Of a stretch of DNA of 64,000 nucleotides, positions 58,176-64,000 are shown piece after piece. Origin of the DNA: Campylobacter taeniopygiae (lineage in GTDB: Bacteria > Campylobacterota > Campylobacteria > Campylobacterales > Campylobacteraceae). The stretch's first letter is position 1. Each line of letters begins with the position of its first letter. The notes under the pieces are model-generated. The model saw only the letters and a list, made by a program, of their open reading frames with translations. It was not told the DNA's origin and made no database searches. Location of the stretch: positions 1-64,000 of the forward strand of contig NZ_NXLY01000001.1 of NCBI RefSeq assembly GCF_005406225.1, given 5' to 3'. The position numbers and the translations under genes are program-made.

Positions 58176-58730
58176 TTATTTTTTTGAGTTTAAATCAATT
58201 TGATTTTCTGTATTATTTATTTCTATCTCTTCATCAAAACTTTTAAATTTAATCCAAGCTAGGATATGATAAATAAAACCAATGAAAATAAGTATAATTG
58301 GAAAGACAAGAAATATTGTTAACATACCTATAAAATACATATAAAAAGCTTTGATAAAATATTTTTGATGAGTTACTCTTGCGATTTCATAAAACATATT
58401 CTTAGCAAATTTATAAGAAACTGCTAACACGATAACATACAATAAAAATTCTACAACTAGGATAGTAATGTCTTGATCATGAAAAGCATACCTCAAAATA
58501 ATTTCAATGATGACGCCAAGCACAACAATACCCACTATGCTAAAAAAATTAATAAATAACTTCTTAGCGCCAGCATGAACTTTGAGTTTATAAAAAACAA
58601 TGATATATAAAATCCAACTAGCTATATTAAAGAGAGGCCCTATTAAAGGTATTATAGCCAACACACTGAGAGTTAAACTTGTAAGAGCAAAAATTTTCAC
58701 ATTTCTAGCGATTTTTTGTCGATCTTCCAT
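58176..58730 (-). CDS. membrane protein, smaller of a paralogous pair
   Basis: 184 residues with about four transmembrane helices, N-terminus EDRQKIARNVKIFALTSLTL and central YEIARVTHQKYFIKAFY shared with the protein encoded 12 bases downstream. Both also share the end motif IYHxLAWxxFxSFDE. Probably a tandem duplication, with the larger copy having gained an unrelated C-terminal membrane region. SD AAGGAAAA. No function assigned. Confidence 0.75.
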   Translation of the reverse strand: MEDRQKIARNVKIFALTSLTLSVLAIIPLIGPLFNIASWILYIIVFYKLKVHAGAKKLFINFFSIVGIVVLGVIIEIILRYAFHDQDITILVVEFLLYVIVLAVSYKFAKNMFYEIARVTHQKYFIKAFYMYFIGMLTIFLVFPIILIFIGFIYHILAWIKFKSFDEEIEINNTENQIDLNSKK

Positions 58731-58794
58731 AAATTTTCCTTGTAAAAAAAATAATTTAAGCTTTTTATTATATATAAATCATTTTAAATCTAGT

Positions 58795-59007
58795 TTATCT
58801 TATAGTTTTTAAGATGCCAACAAATAACTCTTTAGCTTTTTCTTGATTTTGTTTTAATTCCTCTAAAATTTCTTCCACTTCACGCAAAGATTTTTCTTCT
58901 TTAACATTTGGATTTTTAGCGCTTAGATCATAATTTCTATTTGACAAAGTATTCCAATAAAAATTATCCAGAAAATCTCTATATTTTAACGAACAAATTT
59001 TAATCAA
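58795..59007 (-). CDS. 70-residue hypothetical protein downstream of the glycosyltransferase
   Basis: Starts at a TTG overlapping the glycosyltransferase stop (TTGAT-TAA arrangement, 8-base overlap), so translation may be coupled. An aromatic N-terminal part (SLKYRDFLDNFYWNTLSNRN) and a charged coiled-coil C-terminal part (VEEILEELKQNQEKAKELF). No domain recognised. Could be a remnant of a longer protein. Confidence 0.5.
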   Translation of the reverse strand: MIKICSLKYRDFLDNFYWNTLSNRNYDLSAKNPNVKEEKSLREVEEILEELKQNQEKAKELFVGILKTIR

Positions 59008-60038
59008 GTAATCGCTTCAATCTATCTAAACATTCCTCAATGATTCTATCAATATCTTCCTTGATTAACTCTTTTTGTGGTTTTGGGATAAAAACATAAT
59101 TTTTATTAAAAGTTGGCCATTGCTCATCATCCTTATAAGGATATAAACCTATACTTGGAATTTCAAGATTGGTAGCAAGATGAATCGTTCCTGTGCTAGG
59201 ACTAATCAAACATTTAGAGTAATTAAGCAAGGCGACTAAATTTAAAATATCCTCATTATTTTTAAAGATAAAAATTTGTTTATTTAACAAAGCATCTAAA
59301 CTATTTATTTGCTCCATAAATTCTTGATGGACTGCTTCATAAGTAGGAATGATGACTTGTTTCATCAAACTGGCTTTACAAATTAAAGTGATGTAATCTT
59401 GAATGCTTAGATTATAAGGCGTTGAAACAGCAAAAGGATTGATCACGATAAAATCTTTTTCTTTTAACTTGTAAGAATTTAAAAAATTTTGAACAAAAAT
59501 TTCATTCTCGGCTGGAATTTTAATCTTAGTATCAAAGCATAGATTTTTAATTTTTTCATCATAAAGCTTTGGATTGATTTTTCTTGCATAATAAAGAAAT
59601 TTTGCTCTTTCACTTCTATCTTTAAAAAATCTCTTAATAAAACTAATATTGATAGTAATACAACGAGGACTTAGAAAACTTAGCCATTTGAGACGGATTA
59701 TAATGCGTTTGGCATTGGTTTGAAGCAAAAATTTAACAAAAAAGCTTTTTGCATGAAATGCTATTAAATAATCGCAATTAAAAGAATTGATTTGTTTTAA
59801 AACTTGCTGATTTCCTCCTCTTGCGGCGAAATCAATAACTTCAACTTTATCTATAAAATCAAAATTTTCTAATAATTTTTGAGTATTTTTCACACCAAAT
59901 ACAATAACCTTTGCCTTAAAAATAGTTTTTATAGCATAAAGTGCATCCAAAGTTGCAACTATATCTCCTATACTATAGGGGCAATAATACCCTACACAAA
60001 GTTGCTTATACCCCCCCCCGTAAATCTATACTTTTCAT
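59000..60038 (-). CDS. GT9-like (heptosyltransferase-type) glycosyltransferase, phase-variable, OFF in this sequence
   Basis: The authentic start is the ATG at 60038, with a strong SD (AAAGGAGATAAATA). With nine G (60011-60019) it reads MKSIDLRGGV then stops. With eight G it reads on through YCPYSIGDIVATLDALYAIK into the long frame, giving 345 residues. The body has GT9 features: GDIVATLDAL at the nucleotide-sugar-type N-terminus, VINPFAVSTPYNLS near the domain junction, and LISPSTGTIHLATNLEIPSIGLYPYKD near 280, the conserved acceptor/donor loop. Probably adds a sugar to LOS or another surface glycan. It lies in an operon with purM and a methyltransferase. Confidence 0.85.
60011..60019 (-). 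repeat. G9 homopolymer in the 5' coding region of the glycosyltransferase
   Basis: Nine C on the plus strand (nine G in the gene), starting at codon 7. Length 9 gives a premature stop; length 8 (or 11) restores the frame; length 10 stops after a few more codons. Confidence 0.95.
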
Positions 60039-60054
60039 TATTTATCTCCTTTTC

Positions 60055-60798
60055 TTAATTGATACATTCACATAAAAACATTTCACTTGTATCATCTTTA
60101 GCAATTCTTTTATCAAAAGAAGAATATATAAAAAAGCACTCAAAGTCAAGCTCTTGTAAAATATTTTTTATTTCCTCTAAATCATAAAGATGGATTTTAA
60201 AATCCATAGTTTCACTTTTTAAAAGCTTATCTTTATCGTATAATTCATAAATTGAAGGTGAAAATTGAGTCTTTGTAAGCTCATCATAATGATTTTTACT
60301 TTTCAAAAACAAGTCAAAATTTTGCTTTGTTTTAACACTAACGCTTATTTTATAATCCTCATCATCTTTACATTTTGTCGCTATAGTATCAAGCGCAAAG
60401 ACCAATCTTCCACCTTTTACCAAAAAAGATTTTAGTTTTTTTAAAAACTCTTTACACTCATTTACATCACCAATCAAACAAATCGAACCCGAACTTATAA
60501 AAATATAATCAAAACGTTCATGAGTAAAAAAATCTAAAACATCACCCTGTATAATCTTTGCGTTTGGCTCTTTTTCTTTTAGTTTTTCCAGCATAAAAAT
60601 AGAATTATCTACCCCGCTAATATCAAAACCGCGCTCTATAAAAGGGAGTAAAAAACGTCCACTTCCGCACATCATTTCTAAAATTTTATACTCTTTTTTA
60701 GCATAAGAAAGATAAAAATTTAATTCATCTTCAGGAGCCTTTGTATGCAAAATTTCATACATTTGCGTGCATAAAGCATCGTAATAATTTGCTTTCAC
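60055..60798 (-). CDS. class I SAM-dependent methyltransferase
   Basis: 247 residues. Motif I ILEMMCGSGRFLLPFIERG (about 39-57), acidic motif II SGVDNSIFMLEKLKE, motif IV-like FDYIFISSGSICLI near 97, and VKGGRLVFALDT near 127. The substrate is unknown. It begins 4 bases inside purM and ends 16 bases before the phase-variable glycosyltransferase, so it may act on the same glycan or on a small metabolite. In other Campylobacter I do not recall it at this site. Confidence 0.85.
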   Translation of the reverse strand: MKANYYDALCTQMYEILHTKAPEDELNFYLSYAKKEYKILEMMCGSGRFLLPFIERGFDISGVDNSIFMLEKLKEKEPNAKIIQGDVLDFFTHERFDYIFISSGSICLIGDVNECKEFLKKLKSFLVKGGRLVFALDTIATKCKDDEDYKISVSVKTKQNFDLFLKSKNHYDELTKTQFSPSIYELYDKDKLLKSETMDFKIHLYDLEEIKNILQELDFECFFIYSSFDKRIAKDDTSEMFLCECIN

Positions 60799-61784
60799 TC
60801 TAAAACTATACCTTCATTGATCACAATTTCACCGATGATAAAAGCATCACTTGCCTCTAAAACCTTGCTTACATTTGATGGATCAACCACCATCACTAAA
60901 CCAACACCCATATTAAAACTTCTATACATTTCATTTTCTTCAACCGCTTCGCCTATGGTATAGAAAATTTCAGGGGTTTTAAGATGATGTTTTCGGATGA
61001 TTGCTCCCATTCCACGCGGTAAAACACGCGGTAAATTTTCAACCAAGCCTCCACCAGTAATATGTGCTAAAGCATTGATAAAAGGTTTTAAAGTAAGAAA
61101 TTCACGCACATAAATTCTTGTAGGCTCCAATAAAACATCGATTAAATTTTTTCCTTCTACTTTATCATCAAACTTCATCTTTAAACTTTCAAAAAGCACT
61201 TTTCTAGCTAAAGAATAGCCATTAGAATGAAGTCCAGAACTTGGAAGTGCTAATAAAATATCACCATTTTTTACAAATTTGCTTCGATCGATTTCATCTT
61301 CTTCAGCCATGCCCACAGCAAAACCCGCAAGATCAAAATCATCTTTTGCATACATTCCAGGCATTTCAGCAGTTTCACCGCCGATTAAAGCACAATTTGC
61401 CAACTTACAACCCTTAGCGATCCCTTCAACAACAACTTTTGCAACATCCACTTCTAATTTAGCCGTAGCATAATAATCCAAAAAGAATAAAGGCGTAGCA
61501 AAATTGCAAATAAGATCATTCACACACATCGCAACCAAATCTTGCCCTATGGTGTCGTATTTTTTTGCGTCTATAGCTAAGCGAAGTTTAGTCCCAACTC
61601 CATCTGTAGCACTTAACATCACAGGCTTTTTAAAGCCACTTGGCATTCTAAAAGCACCTGAAAAAGATCCTATGCCACCGATAACATTTTCATTAAAAGT
61701 TTCTTTTACAAGTGGCTTTATAGCTTCAACAAAAGCATTACCGTTATCTATACTTACTCCAGCATCTTCGTATGAAATTTTCAT
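60795..61784 (-). CDS. purM: phosphoribosylformylglycinamidine cyclo-ligase
   Basis: 329 residues; makes AIR from FGAM and ATP in purine synthesis. Conserved blocks are ISYEDAGVSIDNGNAFVEAI at the N-terminus, SATDGVGTKLRLA near 58, ALIGGETAEMPGMY near 130, LPSSGLHSNGYSLARKV near 178 and HITGGGLVENLPRVLP near 240. It runs opposite to coaE, whose ATG is 60 bases away. Stop overlaps the methyltransferase start (ATGA). Confidence 0.97.
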   Translation of the reverse strand: MKISYEDAGVSIDNGNAFVEAIKPLVKETFNENVIGGIGSFSGAFRMPSGFKKPVMLSATDGVGTKLRLAIDAKKYDTIGQDLVAMCVNDLICNFATPLFFLDYYATAKLEVDVAKVVVEGIAKGCKLANCALIGGETAEMPGMYAKDDFDLAGFAVGMAEEDEIDRSKFVKNGDILLALPSSGLHSNGYSLARKVLFESLKMKFDDKVEGKNLIDVLLEPTRIYVREFLTLKPFINALAHITGGGLVENLPRVLPRGMGAIIRKHHLKTPEIFYTIGEAVEENEMYRSFNMGVGLVMVVDPSNVSKVLEASDAFIIGEIVINEGIVLE

Positions 61785-61844
61785 TAATTTTCCTTTAAGA
61801 AATAAAAAGTTATTTTAACGAAAAAAGTTTTAATAAGGCATAAG

Positions 61845-62456
61845 ATGAAGAATGCTTTTTTTGTAACCGCTTCAATCGCTTGCGGCAAAAGCACTTTTAT
61901 ACAAATTGCAAATTCTATGGGATTTCAAAGCATCAGCGCAGATGAAATCGCTCATGAAATTTTAGATCAACACTCTTTAGAACTTGCACAAATGTTTTCA
62001 AAATTCAATACAAAAAATCAAAAATTATTAAAAGAAAACAAAAAAATCGATAGAAAAATTCTTGGTAGTATCATTTTTAACGATCAGGAAGCAAAAAAAA
62101 TATTAGAAGATTTTACCCACCCAAAAATCAGAATGCAAATTTTAGAGCAAATGCAAATTTTAGAAAAACAAAATAAACCCTATTTCGTTGAAATTCCACT
62201 TTTTTTTGAAAGCAAAGCTTATGAGAATTTAGGCAAAGTGATCTTGATATATTCTCCTAAAGAATTAAGCCTAGAAAGACTTATGAAAAGGGATAATTTA
62301 AATTTAAAAGCTGCCAAAGAAAGGCTTTATTCTCAAATGGATATCGAAGAAAAACTTAAAAAAGCGGATTTGATTATAAAAAATACTGGCTCTTATGCCG
62401 ATTTTGAAAAAGAATGCATACTGACGATTAAAAAAATCTCCAAAGGAATAATTTGA
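61845..62456 (+). CDS. coaE: dephospho-CoA kinase
   Basis: 203 residues; last step of CoA synthesis. The P-loop reads FFVTASIACGKST at about 5-17, a Campylobacter variant in which the usual GGIGSGKS glycines are replaced but Lys-Ser is kept. FQSISADEIAHEIL, FTHPKIRMQILEQM and VEIPLFFESKAYE are CoaE landmarks. It overlaps dapF (stop TGA within the dapF TTG start). Confidence 0.93.
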   Translation: MKNAFFVTASIACGKSTFIQIANSMGFQSISADEIAHEILDQHSLELAQMFSKFNTKNQKLLKENKKIDRKILGSIIFNDQEAKKILEDFTHPKIRMQILEQMQILEKQNKPYFVEIPLFFESKAYENLGKVILIYSPKELSLERLMKRDNLNLKAAKERLYSQMDIEEKLKKADLIIKNTGSYADFEKECILTIKKISKGII

Positions 62457-63202
62457 AATTTTATAAATATTGTGCTAATGGCAATGATTTTATCATTACA
62501 AATGCTGATAAAAAAGAAAATAGAAGTGAATTAGCTAAAGAAATTTGCGATCGCTATAAAGGCATAGGTGCAGATGGTTTTATCGTGATCTTGCCTCATG
62601 AAAAATACGATTTTGAATGGGAATTTTATAACAATGATGGCTCTTATGCAAGTATGTGTGGCAATGGCTCAAGGGCTGCGGCACATTTTGCACATCATAT
62701 CAATAAAACACCATCAAAAATGACTTTTTTAACTGGAGCAGGTGTGATCAAGGCCGAAGTTGAAAATGATTTGGTAGAAATTTCATTTGGACAAGTTAAA
62801 AATATAAAAAGCCCATTTGAAGAATTTGGAAAAACTTGGCAAATTTGCGATACTGGAGTGCCACATTTAGTACATTTTTGTAAAAATTTAGATGAATTTG
62901 ATATCATACTTTGTGAAAAAATGAGAAAAAAGTATGATGCAAATGTCAATTTTGCAAAAATCATAAATGAAAATTCCTTAAAGGTACGAACCTTTGAACG
63001 CGGTGTCGAAAATGAAACTTTAGCTTGTGGAACAGGAATGGGAGCTTGTTTTTATCTTGCATTTTTAGAGCAAAAAATTCAAGATAAAGCTAGCGTATTT
63101 CCAAAAAGCGGAGAAAAAGTTGATTTTAGATTAGAACATGAAGAATTGTTTTTTAAAGGAAAGGTAAGATACTGTTTTGAGGCGAATTATAATTTTTCTT
63201 AG
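62453..63202 (+). CDS. dapF: diaminopimelate epimerase
   Basis: 249 residues from a TTG at 62453, with AAAGGA 8 bases upstream; no in-frame ATG gives a complete N-terminus (KFYKYCANGNDFII). Both catalytic cysteines are present: MCGNGSRAAAHFA near 67 and TLACGTGMGACFY near 192. It interconverts LL- and meso-DAP for lysine and peptidoglycan. Confidence 0.95.
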   Translation: MKFYKYCANGNDFIITNADKKENRSELAKEICDRYKGIGADGFIVILPHEKYDFEWEFYNNDGSYASMCGNGSRAAAHFAHHINKTPSKMTFLTGAGVIKAEVENDLVEISFGQVKNIKSPFEEFGKTWQICDTGVPHLVHFCKNLDEFDIILCEKMRKKYDANVNFAKIINENSLKVRTFERGVENETLACGTGMGACFYLAFLEQKIQDKASVFPKSGEKVDFRLEHEELFFKGKVRYCFEANYNFS

Positions 63203-63932
63203 TCTTTTTTTGAGTCAAATTTTTGCTACATCAAATTTAGAAGATGGCTTTGGGGAAGATTATTATAACTTAAGCATAGAAGAAAAAAGGCAAGTTTTTT
63301 TTGTCAAAATGAATGCGATGTTTGATGAAAGTTTTAAAGAAATCGCTAAAGAGCAAGATTTCATCGATGCATTTTTTAAATACGAATTTCAAAATGGCTT
63401 TAGATTGGCCAATCAACAAGCTTTTGCCAAACTTTTAGAACTCAAAGAAAAATATCGAGTGCAAAATCTTTTTGATTATTACGAGTATAAAAAAAGAATC
63501 GCTCCTATCCCAAAATCTATGGGCATAGCACAAGCTTTAGTTGAAAGCGCAACCGGCACTAGTCGTTTTGCAAAAGAAGCAAACAATCTTTTTGGGGAAT
63601 GGACTTGGGGTGATAAAGGCTTGATTCCTGATCTAAGACATCCTAATAAAAAGCATAAAATTAAAATTTTTGATTCTTTACAAGATAGTGTTAATTCTTA
63701 CGTTTTAAATTTAAACAGACATTTTGCTTACGCTAATTTTAGAGAAGCAAGGTATCAAGATATGAAAGAAGGCAAACTTATAAAAGGCTTTGAAGCTATA
63801 AGAACCTTACACGCTTATTCAGAACGTAAAGATTTTTATATCGATATCGTAACAAAGGTCATGGATAAATATCATCTTGAAAAATACGATAATCTTAATT
63901 CTAAGCCAAGCTTAGATCTTTTTAAAAATTAA
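63177..63932 (+). CDS. Bax-like glucosaminidase-domain protein
   Basis: 251 residues from a TTG at 63177 inside the end of dapF. Signal peptide (RRIIIFLSLFLSQIFAT) followed by a Bax/FlgJ-type glucosaminidase domain: MGIAQALVESATGTSRFAKEANNLFGEW with the Glu after ALV as the likely catalytic acid, and YVLNLNRHFAYANFREAR. Probably a periplasmic peptidoglycan hydrolase. The SD (AAAGGAAAGG) stands rather far from the TTG, so the start is less certain. Corresponds to Cj1532. Confidence 0.82.
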   Translation: MRRIIIFLSLFLSQIFATSNLEDGFGEDYYNLSIEEKRQVFFVKMNAMFDESFKEIAKEQDFIDAFFKYEFQNGFRLANQQAFAKLLELKEKYRVQNLFDYYEYKKRIAPIPKSMGIAQALVESATGTSRFAKEANNLFGEWTWGDKGLIPDLRHPNKKHKIKIFDSLQDSVNSYVLNLNRHFAYANFREARYQDMKEGKLIKGFEAIRTLHAYSERKDFYIDIVTKVMDKYHLEKYDNLNSKPSLDLFKN

Positions 63933-64000
63933 AAACCAAGTGCGAATTTATCAAAAGGCAAAATTTCAAATTTAACCCCTTGCTCTAAAAAACTATCTTC
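63929..64000 (-). CDS. 3' end of a leftward gene (partial)
   Basis: Only the last 23 codons are in the window: ..EQGVKFEILPFDKFALGF then TAA. Convergent with the Bax-like gene and overlapping it by 4 bases. Too short to identify; by C. jejuni synteny it could be the Cj1533c homologue (helix-turn-helix type), which is an inference from position only. Confidence 0.6.
   Translation of the reverse strand, partial: EDSFLEQGVKFEILPFDKFALGF

Noticed and set aside
59000-59950. Glycosyltransferase starting at the internal Met at 59950
   Set aside because: It drops the conserved GDIVAT segment, and the strong SD and ATG lie upstream at 60038 behind the G9 tract.
56814-60798. Possible CRISPR array at the place where C. 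jejuni NCTC 11168 has one
   Set aside because: I looked for regularly spaced direct repeats and cas genes here and saw none; the only repeats are short coding repeats in a membrane-protein gene.

Overview
The window is very AT-rich, densely packed DNA from a thermotolerant Campylobacter. The markers are cadF, the cts competence genes, a long cco/FixH/AddAB operon, a selenocysteine formate dehydrogenase and a phase-variable poly-G tract in a coding region. Gene order largely follows the C. jejuni/C. coli chromosome as I remember it, roughly the Cj1470c to Cj1533c segment of NCTC 11168. The proteins differ enough (CadF especially) that I would place it near C. jejuni/C. coli but not call it either species.

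Layout. 1-1167: a decayed SGNH-hydrolase-like gene. 1338-6953: cts DNA-uptake operon (ctsF, E, X, P, D, R), read leftward. 6962-13134: pyruvate:flavodoxin oxidoreductase, a HAD phosphatase, cadF, rpsI and rplM. 13396-20751: a 7.4 kb accessory island with BspA-like (DUF285) and ankyrin-type proteins, a small acidic protein and an unrecognised 1287-residue acidic protein. 20989-30806: AddAB recombination nuclease continuous with the cbb3 oxidase genes ccoNOQP and ccoH. 30995-35580: a SafE-like membrane protein, carA, a DUF507 protein, a MotE-like and a FliJ-like protein, and purA. 35604-38867: a selenium cluster (selC tRNA, selD that is itself a selenoprotein, yedF) together with putP. 38944-42638: a Tlp chemoreceptor, modE and fdhD. 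42773-46172: an autotransporter behind a poly-G promoter, plus two small genes. 46536-51729: formate dehydrogenase (fdhCBA, a small Tat protein and a TorD-like chaperone). 52002-56824: nspC, a multicopper oxidase and molybdopterin genes moaD, moaE and moeA. 56814-60798: two paralogous membrane proteins, a phase-variable glycosyltransferase that is OFF here, and a methyltransferase. 60795-64000: purM, coaE, dapF, a Bax-like protein and the tail of another gene.

How it fits together. Much of the window builds a Sec- and Mo-dependent formate oxidase: selC, selD and yedF for selenium; moaD, moaE, moeA, modE and fdhD for molybdenum cofactor; and the fdh structural genes. Electrons from formate can reach the cbb3 oxidase encoded in the same window.

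Most unusual points: (a) a G9 tract directly abutting the -10 box of the autotransporter promoter; (b) a G9 tract that puts a GT9-type glycosyltransferase out of frame; (c) the ankyrin/DUF285/giant-protein island, where two genes look split at short poly-A runs; (d) two in-frame UGA/Sec genes with hairpins and a nearby selC; (e) putP without an adjacent putA; (f) CadF carrying FSLS at the position of the FRLS fibronectin-binding motif.
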